Below, piece by piece: positions 26,641 to 34,854 of a stretch of DNA of 64,000 nucleotides; the stretch's first letter is position 1, and every line of letters starts with the position of its first letter. This DNA is from Gemmiger formicilis (GTDB taxonomy: Bacteria > Bacillota > Clostridia > Oscillospirales > Ruminococcaceae). A program made the translations under genes and the position numbers. The DNA is taken from NCBI RefSeq assembly GCF_018784445.1, contig NZ_WQOH01000004.1, positions 1-64,000 on the forward strand. The letters run 5' to 3'. A model generated the notes under the pieces. That model was not told the DNA's origin. It did not search any database and worked only from the letters and a program-made list of their open reading frames with translations.

Positions 26641-27750
26641 GTGGAAAAAATCAAGAAAAATTTCGGGTTCGGCTGTATGCGTCTGCCGATGCAGGGCGAG
26701 GACGTCGACATTGAACAGACCAAGCAGATGGTCGATACCTTTTTGGCGCAGGGGTTCAACTATTTTGACACGGCCCACGGCTACATCCAGGGCAAAAGCG
26801 AGTTGGCCCTGAAAGAGTGCCTGACCAGCCGCCATAATCGGGAAGACTACATCCTGACCAATAAGCTGAGCGAGGGCTACTTCAAGACGCAGGCGGATAT
26901 CCGTCCCTTCTTCCAGAGCCAGCTCGAGGCCTGCGGTGTCGATTACTTTGACTTCTACCTCATGCACTCCCAGGGGTCGACCAACTACCAGCATTTCAAG
27001 GACTGCCGCGCCTATGAGACGGCGTTCGAGCTGAAAGCCGAGGGCAAGGTGCGCCATGTGGGCATCTCTTTCCACGACCGCGCCGAGGTGCTGGACCAGA
27101 TCTTGACCGAGTACCCGCAGGTTGAGGTCGTGCAGATCCAGTTCAACTACCTGGACTACGATGACATTGCCGTCCAAAGCCGCAAATGCTATGAGGTCTG
27201 CCGTAAGCGCGACAAGCCGGTACTGGTCATGGAGCCGGTCAAGGGCGGCAGCCTGGTCAACCTGCCCGATGACGCGAAGAAGATTTTCGACGACCTGCAC
27301 GGCGGCAGCCCTGCCAGCTATGCCATCCGCTTTGCGGCTGGCTTCCCCGGCATGATGATGGTGCTGTCCGGCATGAGCAGCCTGGAACAGATGAAGGATA
27401 ACCTCTCCTACATGAAGGATTTCCAGCCGCTGAATGACGCAGAAATGGCCGCTGTGCATCAGGTGGTGGAAGTGTTCCGCAAGATGAACCTGATCCCCTG
27501 CACAGTCTGCCGCTACTGCGTCGAGGGCTGCCCCCGACACATCGCCATACCGGATTTGTTCGCCATCATGAACACAAAGAGCATCCACCACGATTGGAAT
27601 GCGGACTACTATTATGAGGATGTCCACACCAAGCCCGGCTCCCGCGCGTCGGACTGCATCCGCTGCGGCAAGTGCGAGCGCATCTGCCCGCAGCATCTGC
27701 CGATCCGGACGCTGCTGCAGGATGTGGCGAAAGAGTTTGAGAAGAAATAA
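26641..27750 (+). CDS. Aldo/keto reductase with C-terminal ferredoxin domain
   Basis: 369 residues. An aldo/keto reductase barrel (FGFGCMRLP, DTAHGYIQGKSE, DYFDFYLMHS, VRHVGISFHD) is followed from about residue 285 by two cysteine clusters, CTVCRYCVEGCP and CIRCGKCERICP, which should bind two [4Fe-4S] centres. Such proteins are common in clostridia and may couple ferredoxin to carbonyl reduction; the substrate is unknown. It starts at GTG 26641, nine bases after AAAGGAG. Confidence 0.9.
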   Translation: MEKIKKNFGFGCMRLPMQGEDVDIEQTKQMVDTFLAQGFNYFDTAHGYIQGKSELALKECLTSRHNREDYILTNKLSEGYFKTQADIRPFFQSQLEACGVDYFDFYLMHSQGSTNYQHFKDCRAYETAFELKAEGKVRHVGISFHDRAEVLDQILTEYPQVEVVQIQFNYLDYDDIAVQSRKCYEVCRKRDKPVLVMEPVKGGSLVNLPDDAKKIFDDLHGGSPASYAIRFAAGFPGMMMVLSGMSSLEQMKDNLSYMKDFQPLNDAEMAAVHQVVEVFRKMNLIPCTVCRYCVEGCPRHIAIPDLFAIMNTKSIHHDWNADYYYEDVHTKPGSRASDCIRCGKCERICPQHLPIRTLLQDVAKEFEKK

Positions 27751-27796
27751 AAAAGCCTTCCCCCACGGCAGCCAATTTCCCCTGCAAGCGTTATTC

Positions 27797-27982
27797 CAAT
27801 ACGGAACATGGCACCCAGCAGCACGAGTATGGTGAAAACAGCGTTTGCATCTACTGTGGTAAGCCAAGTATTGTCTACACCGTGACCATCCCCGCCACGG
27901 TCTTGACCGCTGATAGCAGCGAAACCAGAAAGTATAACAGCACCAGCCGTCACGCCCCTGTGACGGCTGGTGCTGTTTTATA
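27797..27982 (+). pseudogene. Possible remnant of a surface-protein coding sequence
   Basis: One frame reads HEYGENSVCIYCGKP, then YTVTIPATV and a threonine-rich tail before a stop. This resembles a zinc-ribbon-like or Ig-type tail of clostridial surface proteins, but there is no start, ribosome-binding site or upstream continuation. The tail runs into a terminator hairpin at 27938-27979. Low confidence: it could be chance. Confidence 0.25.
27938..27979 (+). terminator. Terminator
   Basis: CAGCACCAGCCGTCAC/GTGACGGCTGGTGCTG, a perfect 16-base stem followed by TTTT. The rest of the gap to 28202 holds only a promoter. Confidence 0.85.
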
Positions 27983-28139
27983 GGCGCAACGGCAGCAGCG
28001 CCCGGGCTGCAGCTTTCAAGGGCGCTGACAAAAGAATGGCAAACGGGCTTTTCGCGCTTGAACTAACAAAACCTGGTTGCCGCAGTTGTTGTTCCACCCG
28101 GAAATGATGCCGCTTGTGTGGAAAATCGCGTCCGGTTGG

Positions 28140-28168
28140 TTGAAAATTGGTGTGGAATATGCTATAAT
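28140..28168 (+). promoter_or_regulatory. Promoter of the WecG-fusion gene
   Basis: TTGAAA (28140-28145), 17-bp spacer, TATAAT (28163-28168). Confidence 0.78.
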
Positions 28169-28202
28169 CCCAATATATGTCTGCCGTTTGGAGGGGGACT
28201 TT

Positions 28203-29723
28203 ATGCACTACAACAAATCGCCCATGCTGCGTTTTTTCAACGCGCTGTTTGAATTTATACTGCTGGTCGTCGTTTTTATCATTGCGGGCGCGCTGCGCTC
28301 CGTCAGCCCGATCGGCAGCCGCTTCTTTATGTGGGACGTCTGGGCGTTTTTGCCCATCGCGGGGCTGTATGCGCTGGTGAACGTGGCCTGCTATGTGGTG
28401 GAAGGCTGCTACCGCTCGCTGCACAGCCAGAACAAAATGCGCCAGCTGTTCCAGATCGGCGTAACGAACCTGGTGGGCCTGGCGATGATGGCGACGGTGT
28501 TCTACATCTTCCGCGTCAGTCAGCTTTCGCGTTTGCTGCTGGCCTACTATTATGTCTTGTCGGTGGTGGGCATCCTGGCCAAGCGGATGCTGTTCAGCGC
28601 CCTGGCGACCGCCTATGTGCGGCGGCATGACATTGTGCCCCGCACGCTGATCATCGGCAGCGGCGAGCTGGCTCACCGGTTCTACAACGAAGTTTTCCGG
28701 GAAAAGAAAACGATGGCCATGCGGTACAGCGGCTACCTGGCGGCGGCCCCCTGCGCCGACCTGCCCGACTACCGCGGCACGGTGGCCGACCTGTTTGAGG
28801 TCGTGCGCACCCAGAAAATTGAAATGCTGGTGCTGGCCCAGGATGTGCAGGACGCCGAGGAAGTGCGCCGTATCATGCTGCTGGCCGATAACTTCCACCT
28901 GCGGGTGGCGGCGGTGCCGGTGTACAACGACTTTGTGACCGCCCGCAGCGAACTGGACAGCATCGGCGGTATGCGGTACATGGACCTGCGGTTGATGAAC
29001 ACCTGCGACATCATGGGCGTGAACATCGTCGTGACCGATATGGACAAGACCCTGCGCCTCATCGAGGAAAAACTGGAAGATTGGCGCGGGAAATACATCT
29101 GCGTGGCAAACGTCCACACCACCGTGACAGCCCACGAGGACCCCGACTACCAGAAGGTGCAGAACGGCGCAGTCATGGCTCTGCCGGACGGCGGCCCGCT
29201 CTCCAAATACAGCCGCCAGCAGGGGTATGTGGACGCGGCCCGCGTGACCGGCCCCGACCTGATGAAGGAGTTGCTGAAGGAGAGCAAAACCAAGCATTAC
29301 CGCCATTATTTCTACGGCTCCACGCAGAAAACGCTGGATGTGCTGCGGGAAAAAGTCACGGAGAATTATCCCGGAGCCGTCATTGCGGGAATGTACTCCC
29401 CGCCATTCCGCCCGCTGACGCCCGAGGAGGACGAGGACGTGGTGCGGATGATCAATGAGGCCAAGCCCGATTTTGTCTGGGTGGGCCTGGGCGCGCCGAA
29501 GCAGGAGCGCTGGATGGCCGTACACGAGGACCGCGTGCAGGCGCTGATGGTGGGCGTGGGCGCCGCCTTCGACTACGAGGCGGGCAATATCCGCCGTGCC
29601 CCGCAGTGGATGCAGAAGCACAACCTGGAATGGCTCTACCGCCTGATGCAGGACCCCAAGCGGCTGTTCAAGCGGTATTTTGTCACGAACACCAAGTATT
29701 TGTGGTGGACGTGGCGGCAGTGA
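28203..29723 (+). CDS. Membrane protein fusing a CoA-binding-like sugar-transferase N-domain to a WecG/TagA glycosyltransferase
   Basis: 506 residues. Four membrane helices (to about 140) and a Rossmann segment (RTLIIGSGELAHRFYNEVF to about 270) look like the front half of polyprenyl glycosylphosphotransferases. The sugar-phosphate transferase domain expected next is missing. Instead a GT26 WecG/TagA/CpsF domain follows (MGVNIVVTDMDKTLRLIEE, CVANVHTTVTA, ALPDGGPL, FVWVGLGAPKQERWM). It probably adds a sugar to a lipid-linked precursor at the membrane. The ATG at 28203 follows GGAGGGGG. Confidence 0.85.
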   Translation: MHYNKSPMLRFFNALFEFILLVVVFIIAGALRSVSPIGSRFFMWDVWAFLPIAGLYALVNVACYVVEGCYRSLHSQNKMRQLFQIGVTNLVGLAMMATVFYIFRVSQLSRLLLAYYYVLSVVGILAKRMLFSALATAYVRRHDIVPRTLIIGSGELAHRFYNEVFREKKTMAMRYSGYLAAAPCADLPDYRGTVADLFEVVRTQKIEMLVLAQDVQDAEEVRRIMLLADNFHLRVAAVPVYNDFVTARSELDSIGGMRYMDLRLMNTCDIMGVNIVVTDMDKTLRLIEEKLEDWRGKYICVANVHTTVTAHEDPDYQKVQNGAVMALPDGGPLSKYSRQQGYVDAARVTGPDLMKELLKESKTKHYRHYFYGSTQKTLDVLREKVTENYPGAVIAGMYSPPFRPLTPEEDEDVVRMINEAKPDFVWVGLGAPKQERWMAVHEDRVQALMVGVGAAFDYEAGNIRRAPQWMQKHNLEWLYRLMQDPKRLFKRYFVTNTKYLWWTWRQ

Positions 29724-29928
29724 AAAGCCTTCTCCAGGGGACTGCGCCCGCAGGCGCGTGTCGGAGCGCAACCGCCGAAGGCGGCTCTTAGCGCGTAGAC
29801 TGAAGGTGGCCCGAAGGGCCGGATGAGGGGCAAGTTTGCCGCGATTGCCCGGTAAACGGGTTGCATCGGCAAACCTGCCCCTCATCAGTCGCCTTTGGCG
29901 ACAGCTTCCCCCAAGGGGGAAGCCTTTA
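29724..29928. repeat. Dispersed repeat family 1, copy F
   Basis: Starts at the stop codon of the WecG-fusion gene with AAAAGCCTTCTCC, carries the 65-bp module GCAGGCGCGTGTCGGAGCGC found in copy B, and ends CAGCTTCCCCCAAGGGGGAAGCC. Confidence 0.8.
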
Positions 29929-29933
29929 CACAA

Positions 29934-29972
29934 GAGCATCGCAGTCTTTTATGGGCTGCGGTGCTCTTTTTT
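29934..29972 (+). terminator. Terminator upstream of spoIIE
   Basis: GAGCATCGCAG/CTGCGGTGCTC stem followed by TTTTTT. Between it and spoIIE only a -10-like TATAGT at 30036-30041 stands out; no good -35 is visible. Confidence 0.82.
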
Positions 29973-30087
29973 GTTTGTTTATACGTTGTTTTCGGGTTTC
30001 TGCGCTCTGCGGCAAAATGCGGCGGCGGGGCGTGGTATAGTGCAAAGCGTCCGGACATACACTGTATATTTGCGGAGGGAAACAACG

Positions 30088-32361
30088 ATGGCTGTTTTGA
30101 GTGGGGAACGCTTACATACCAATATGGACAAGCTGCTGCCCGGTGCGCGCAGCGCGGCGCTGCTGTGGCAGGGCGCGGCGCTGGCGGGTGGGCTGGCGCT
30201 GGGGGCCGGGCAGGTCTACGGCGGGGCGGCCCCCTTTGGGCTGGCGCTGGTCATCAGCTGCCCGCCGGCCTACTGCCTGGCGGCAGCGGTGGGCACGCTG
30301 GCGGCGGGGATAGCGTTCCAGCCCGCCTTGCTGGGCATCAAACTGGGCGCGGCGGCGGTGGCTGCGGCCACGGTGCGGCGGCTTATCGATGAGCGCCCCA
30401 AGGCCGGGCTGCTGGCGGGCTGCCTGACCCTGGCGGCGGCGCAGCTGGTGCAAATCATTCTGCTGGGGGGCCTTGTAAATTTTTCCCAGACGGTCACGGT
30501 GGGGTGCACGGCCCTGCTTGCGGCGGGGCTGGGCTGTGCGTTCGCGCATTTTCCCGCGCGGGAGCCGCGGGGCGTCTGCCTGTGGCTGGCAGCGGTCACG
30601 GCCTGCTTACAGCGCTGTGCCGTCGGGCCTTTGGCTCCGGGCCTGGCGCTGGCGGCCGGGGCGGGGCTGTGCGCAGCCATCGGCGGCACGCTGGAACAAA
30701 CGGCAGTTTTAAGCATTGCGCTGGCGGCGGCCATCACGGCGTCAGGGCCGACACTGGCTTTTGCGGCGCTGGCCGTGGCAATGGGCAGCCTGGCCGCGGC
30801 CTGCCTCTGCCCGGGTGAGCGTTGGCGCTGTGCCGGGGTGTTCACGGCGGGCTGCACGGTGGGGGCATTGGCCGCACCGGATGCCGCCGGTGCGCTGCCG
30901 CTGGCCGTCAGTGCCGGGGTGGGCATAGCGGCGGCCATGGCCGTGCCGGGCGGGGTCATGCGCAAAATTTTCCCGCCGCCCGCACCGCCGGTGCAGGCCC
31001 AGGGGTTGAGCGGCGCGGCCCGCAAGCTGGCCAGCGTGGCCGACACCTTAAGCGATATTGCCGACACGGTCAACGCGGTCTGCCAGCGGCAGATGCCGCC
31101 CAAGGGCGAGAGCTTTGATTTTGTGGTGGAGCAGGTGGCCCGCACCACCTGCCAGAGCTGCACCCGGCGCAATCGCTGCTGGGTGCGGGGCTACGCCACG
31201 GCCATGGATGGGCTGTACCATCTAAAGCCGATCCTGGAGGGCCAGGGCCGCGTGGAGGTGCAGGACCTGCCGGGGCAGCTGTCGGTCTGCATCCACCCGG
31301 CGGACCTGTGTACGGCGGCCAACCACGGCTACCGGCTGTGGCGCAGCCGCCGCCAGACCCGGGCGCGGGCGTCGATGCTGCGCACCGCCCTGACCGAGCA
31401 GTACAGCGCCCTGGCCGGGGCGCTGGCCCAGCTGGCAGGCAAACTGGGCCAGGCCGGGCTGCCGGACCCCCGGCGGGAGGCAAAAGTGGCCCAGCTGTTT
31501 GCGGACCTGGGGCTGGACGCGCTGGAATGCAGCGTGACCGCCGACCTGGCCGGGCGGCTGACCGCCAGCGTAACGATCTGCCGCACTCACTTTACCCAGG
31601 ACGAGGTGCGCGGCCTGACCGACGAGATGAGCCGCATCTGCCGCCGCGATATGGACACGCCGGAGATCACCCACTGCCGCACCGTCACGATGCTGACCTT
31701 TGGGGAGCGGCCCTTGTTCACGGTGGAATTCGGCGCGGCGGCCCACGCGGCCAGCGGCCAGCCGGTCAGCGGCGACGCGCTGGACCAGTTCTGCGATACC
31801 GGCGGCCGGGCGCAGATGCTTTTGTGTGACGGCATGGGCACAGGCCGCGCCGCCGCCGTGGACGGCCAGATGGCCGCCAAACTGACAGCCCAGCTGCTGC
31901 GGGCGGGCTTTGCCGCTGAGAGCGCCGCGCGGCTTGTGAATGTGGCGCTGGGGCTGAAAGGGGCCGAGCAGGAGGCCGGGGCGACGCTGGACCTGCTGAC
32001 GGTGGACCTGTACACCGGACGGGCCGGGCTGTTCAAGGCCGGAGCTGCGCCGAGCTTTCTGGTGCGGGGCGGCGTGCCCCGGATGCTGGACGGTGCCAGC
32101 CTGCCCATGGGCGTGCTGGACAGTTTGGTGGGCCGCTCCACGACCTTTGCGCTGGATGCGGGGGACTGGGTGGTGCTGGTCAGCGACGGTGCCCTGACAG
32201 ATGGCAGCGATTGGCTGATGCAGCAGTTACAGCTCTGCGTCAAGCTGGGCCACACCCCCAAGCAGGCCGCCGAGACGGTAGCGGATGCCGCCGCCTGCCG
32301 CGCCGGGGAAAAGCGGGATGATATTACCGTGGCGGTGCTGGCGATGGGGAAGAGAGCGTAG
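30088..32361 (+). CDS. spoIIE: Stage II sporulation protein E, membrane PP2C phosphatase
   Basis: 757 residues. An N-terminal region of about ten membrane helices (20-330) is followed by a cytoplasmic linker with the SpoIIE-type cysteine motif TTCQSCTRRNRCW. The C-terminal PP2C domain has LLCDGMGTGRAA, WVVLVSDGAL and KRDDITVAV, the aspartates that bind metal. In spore formers it dephosphorylates SpoIIAA in the forespore and so releases sigma F. I use ATG 30088 behind GGAGGG. It indicates a spore-forming ancestry, or continuing sporulation. Confidence 0.92.
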   Translation: MAVLSGERLHTNMDKLLPGARSAALLWQGAALAGGLALGAGQVYGGAAPFGLALVISCPPAYCLAAAVGTLAAGIAFQPALLGIKLGAAAVAAATVRRLIDERPKAGLLAGCLTLAAAQLVQIILLGGLVNFSQTVTVGCTALLAAGLGCAFAHFPAREPRGVCLWLAAVTACLQRCAVGPLAPGLALAAGAGLCAAIGGTLEQTAVLSIALAAAITASGPTLAFAALAVAMGSLAAACLCPGERWRCAGVFTAGCTVGALAAPDAAGALPLAVSAGVGIAAAMAVPGGVMRKIFPPPAPPVQAQGLSGAARKLASVADTLSDIADTVNAVCQRQMPPKGESFDFVVEQVARTTCQSCTRRNRCWVRGYATAMDGLYHLKPILEGQGRVEVQDLPGQLSVCIHPADLCTAANHGYRLWRSRRQTRARASMLRTALTEQYSALAGALAQLAGKLGQAGLPDPRREAKVAQLFADLGLDALECSVTADLAGRLTASVTICRTHFTQDEVRGLTDEMSRICRRDMDTPEITHCRTVTMLTFGERPLFTVEFGAAAHAASGQPVSGDALDQFCDTGGRAQMLLCDGMGTGRAAAVDGQMAAKLTAQLLRAGFAAESAARLVNVALGLKGAEQEAGATLDLLTVDLYTGRAGLFKAGAAPSFLVRGGVPRMLDGASLPMGVLDSLVGRSTTFALDAGDWVVLVSDGALTDGSDWLMQQLQLCVKLGHTPKQAAETVADAAACRAGEKRDDITVAVLAMGKRA

Positions 32362-32386
32362 GGGCGGGCGTGGCCCCGCCCGCAGG
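32358..32386. repeat. Short GTAGGGGCGGG palindrome
   Basis: GTAGGGGCGGGCGTGG/CCCCGCCCGCAGG just after the spoIIE stop. Confidence 0.5.
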
Positions 32387-32413
32387 AACAGACAAGGGGG
32401 AAAGGCGTATAAC

Positions 32414-32455
32414 AAAACCGCGCCCCATGCGTTGCTGGCATGGGGCGCGGTGCGC
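32414..32455 (-). terminator. Convergent terminator between spoIIE and the 172-residue protein gene
   Basis: Perfect 13-base stem CCGCGCCCCATGC/GCATGGGGCGCGG. TTTTG follows on the minus strand; on the plus strand the tract is TTAAAATAATTTTT further out. Confidence 0.7.
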
Positions 32456-32456
32456 C

Positions 32457-32975
32457 TTAAAATAATTTTTGTTTCCGGGTGGGCTGGGGGTCGAAGGGGG
32501 TGCCCTCGTGGTGGCGTTTGATAAAGACCTGGCGGGTCTTTTCGGCTACGCTGCGGCCGTTGTGCTTGGACACCGAGTAGAACGTCCGGGTGATGTTGTA
32601 ATACCCCAGCAGGTGCTGCACCAGATACTGCGCCACGGCGGGGAGGCAGTCGGTGTCGTCGATGTTCTCGTAATTGTAGTCGCCGTAGAGGAACTTGACC
32701 TCGTCGCTGCCAGCATAGAGCACGATGCCGGTCTCGTCGAGCAATATTTCCCGGATAACGCTCTGCTGCAACCCGGCGGTGCCGCACTCGGCGGCGCGTT
32801 TGGAGGCCAAGGGGCGCTGATCCAGCGGGACGCTCTGCGGGTCGAGCTTTTCAGTGCCGCGCTGGCTGATCTCAAGCAGAATATCGCGCATCATGCGGCT
32901 TTCCAGCAGCGGGCGGATGCGTTCCTTCGCGCGGGCTTGTTCGGTTTTTGTCTGGATGGTGTTGATCAGGCCCAT
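32457..32975 (-). CDS. Conserved-looking cytosolic protein of unknown function
   Basis: 172 residues, no signal peptide or membrane helix. Charged N-terminal half (TKTEQARAKERIRPLLESRM) and a second half with YGDYNYENIDDTDCL, AVAQYLVQHL and VFIKRHHEGTPFDPQP. I recognise no family. AAGGAGG eight bases before ATG 32975 supports that start over the longer frame. The next minus-strand gene upstream ends at 33060, so they may share a transcript. Confidence 0.7.
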   Translation of the reverse strand: MGLINTIQTKTEQARAKERIRPLLESRMMRDILLEISQRGTEKLDPQSVPLDQRPLASKRAAECGTAGLQQSVIREILLDETGIVLYAGSDEVKFLYGDYNYENIDDTDCLPAVAQYLVQHLLGYYNITRTFYSVSKHNGRSVAEKTRQVFIKRHHEGTPFDPQPTRKQKLF

Positions 32976-33059
32976 AGGGCGCCTCCTTGCGAAAATGGAC
33001 GATACACATACAGTATACCATGCTTCGCGCCCCAATGGCAACAGGCTGGATTGTAAAAA

Positions 33060-34835
33060 TTACACGAGGAAAGCGACCAGCCCCGGCGTGGGGTTGCGGT
33101 AGAGGGTATAGCCGTCCGGGCAGGGGATGCCGCTGTGCTCCAGCGCGGTGGTGTCCACGGGTACGCCATCGGCTACCAGCAGCCAGTCGGCGGCGGTCAG
33201 ATCGGTGTAGGGGCGGCCCGGGTACTCGGGACCAACGGCCTCGGCAGTCAGGTCCAGCACGCCGTCTGCCAGCTGGCCGGAGGCTTGCAGCGTCTCGTAT
33301 TCCACAATGTAGAAATCGCGGGAAATGTAGGTTTCGATGAGCTGACTGTCCCGCTGGCGGATGCCGTTGGGAAGAAACAGCACAGTGCCGTCCAGAGATT
33401 GCAGCGCGTCGTTCAGGGCTGAGGCCCGGGCGGCAGTCTCGGCGGGGATGGCGTAGGTCCAGCGGTTGATGCGCCACTCGCCCGCATAGCACAGCACGCA
33501 GAGCGCCAACGCGGCCACGGCAAGCGGGTGCCGGTATTTGCGGCGCACCAGCAGCACGCCCAGCACGGCCGCGCCTGCAGCAATGACGACGCGCCAGACG
33601 GCCAGCCAGCCGTTCAGCCCCAGGGCGGGCAGGCGGTCGAGACGATCGGCGATGAAGTCAAACCACTGCAAAAGGGTGTTGTCCCCCGCGCCCGCACCGA
33701 TGGCCCGGCAGACCAGCACGAAGCCGACGCCCCAGAGGGCGGTCAGCGCGGCCAGCACGCGGCGGCGCATTTGGGTCAGGGGTTCGTCCAGCGTGTCCAG
33801 CATCACGGCCAGCAGCGGGATGAGCAGCGGCTCCAAGTACCGCATATGCTGCCGGGGCGAGGGGGAGTGCAGGTCCTCCCGCACGGTGATGGACCAGGCG
33901 ATGACCGCCACACCGATGGCAAGGGACAGCAACAGAAACAGCGGCAGCTGGGTACGGCGGGCGTCGCTGCCCTTGCGGGGGCGGTGCAGCCCGCAGATCG
34001 GCAGCAGCACCGGGAACACCCAGAACGCCAGCGCCATGAACAGCGCGTCGCAGGCGAGGGCAAAGGGCAGAAAACGCCACTGCTCGGCGTTCAGCCAGCT
34101 TGTCTGGTTGTAGGAGTTGCCCAGCCCCCGGAACAACGTGGCCTTCGCCAGCAAAAAGCAGGCGAGGAAACTGCCCAGCAGCGCGGCGGTGGCGGCAAGC
34201 TCAGCTTTCCAGCTGGCTTTGTCGTGCCACCAGACCCAGGCGCGGACGAGCACCCAGGCAATCAGGTAGTAGAGTGCCACTTCCTTGTTTAAGTAGAGCA
34301 GGTAGCAGAATGCGCCCGCTGCCGCGCACCAGCCAATGCGCGCCCGGGGCGCAGCCAGCATGGCCCGCAGGAAGAAATACACCTGCCACAGCGAGAGCGG
34401 CAGAAAGACCGTCTCGCTCATGAAGGTGGAGGCCGCGGACATCGTGGGAAGCACCGCCGTGACGCCCACCAGGAACACCGTGCGGTGGGGGTTCATCCGC
34501 ATGGTTTTTGCCAGCGCATAGGCCGGGAAAACCGCGCTGGCCATGTAGGCGGCGTTCAGCCAGCCGATGGCCGTGATCTGCGCGGCGGTGGATTTGAGCA
34601 GCAGCGCAGGCAGGATGCAGAGCGGATAGAGAATTTTCTGGTAGTCGCTGGGCATATTGCGCACGCGCAGCCCGCGCCCGGCCAGCAGGCTGCGGGCTAC
34701 GTCCAGATAGCGCAGCTCGTCGCTGTACACGGCCAGCTGCCGCGGGTAGCTGCTGAGCAGGCCGTACACGATGGTGCAGGCAAAGAACAGCAGCGCTACC
34801 AGGGCGAGTGGGGAGAGTTTTTTACGTGATGGCAT
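33060..34835 (-). CDS. Polytopic GT-C-type glycosyltransferase-like protein (ArnT/PMT-like)
   Basis: 591 residues, about 11-12 membrane helices and a C-terminal extracytoplasmic domain. An early loop has YSDELRYLDVARSLLAGRG, where the acidic pair matches the catalytic position of lipid-sugar-dependent GT-C enzymes. It probably moves a sugar from a polyprenyl carrier to a surface glycan or protein on the outer face; acceptor unknown. The ATG at 34835 follows AAGGA. The next GT-C-like gene ends 19 bases upstream, so the two form one unit. Confidence 0.78.
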   Translation of the reverse strand: MPSRKKLSPLALVALLFFACTIVYGLLSSYPRQLAVYSDELRYLDVARSLLAGRGLRVRNMPSDYQKILYPLCILPALLLKSTAAQITAIGWLNAAYMASAVFPAYALAKTMRMNPHRTVFLVGVTAVLPTMSAASTFMSETVFLPLSLWQVYFFLRAMLAAPRARIGWCAAAGAFCYLLYLNKEVALYYLIAWVLVRAWVWWHDKASWKAELAATAALLGSFLACFLLAKATLFRGLGNSYNQTSWLNAEQWRFLPFALACDALFMALAFWVFPVLLPICGLHRPRKGSDARRTQLPLFLLLSLAIGVAVIAWSITVREDLHSPSPRQHMRYLEPLLIPLLAVMLDTLDEPLTQMRRRVLAALTALWGVGFVLVCRAIGAGAGDNTLLQWFDFIADRLDRLPALGLNGWLAVWRVVIAAGAAVLGVLLVRRKYRHPLAVAALALCVLCYAGEWRINRWTYAIPAETAARASALNDALQSLDGTVLFLPNGIRQRDSQLIETYISRDFYIVEYETLQASGQLADGVLDLTAEAVGPEYPGRPYTDLTAADWLLVADGVPVDTTALEHSGIPCPDGYTLYRNPTPGLVAFLV

Positions 34836-34854
34836 GGAAAAATCCTTTGGTGAA

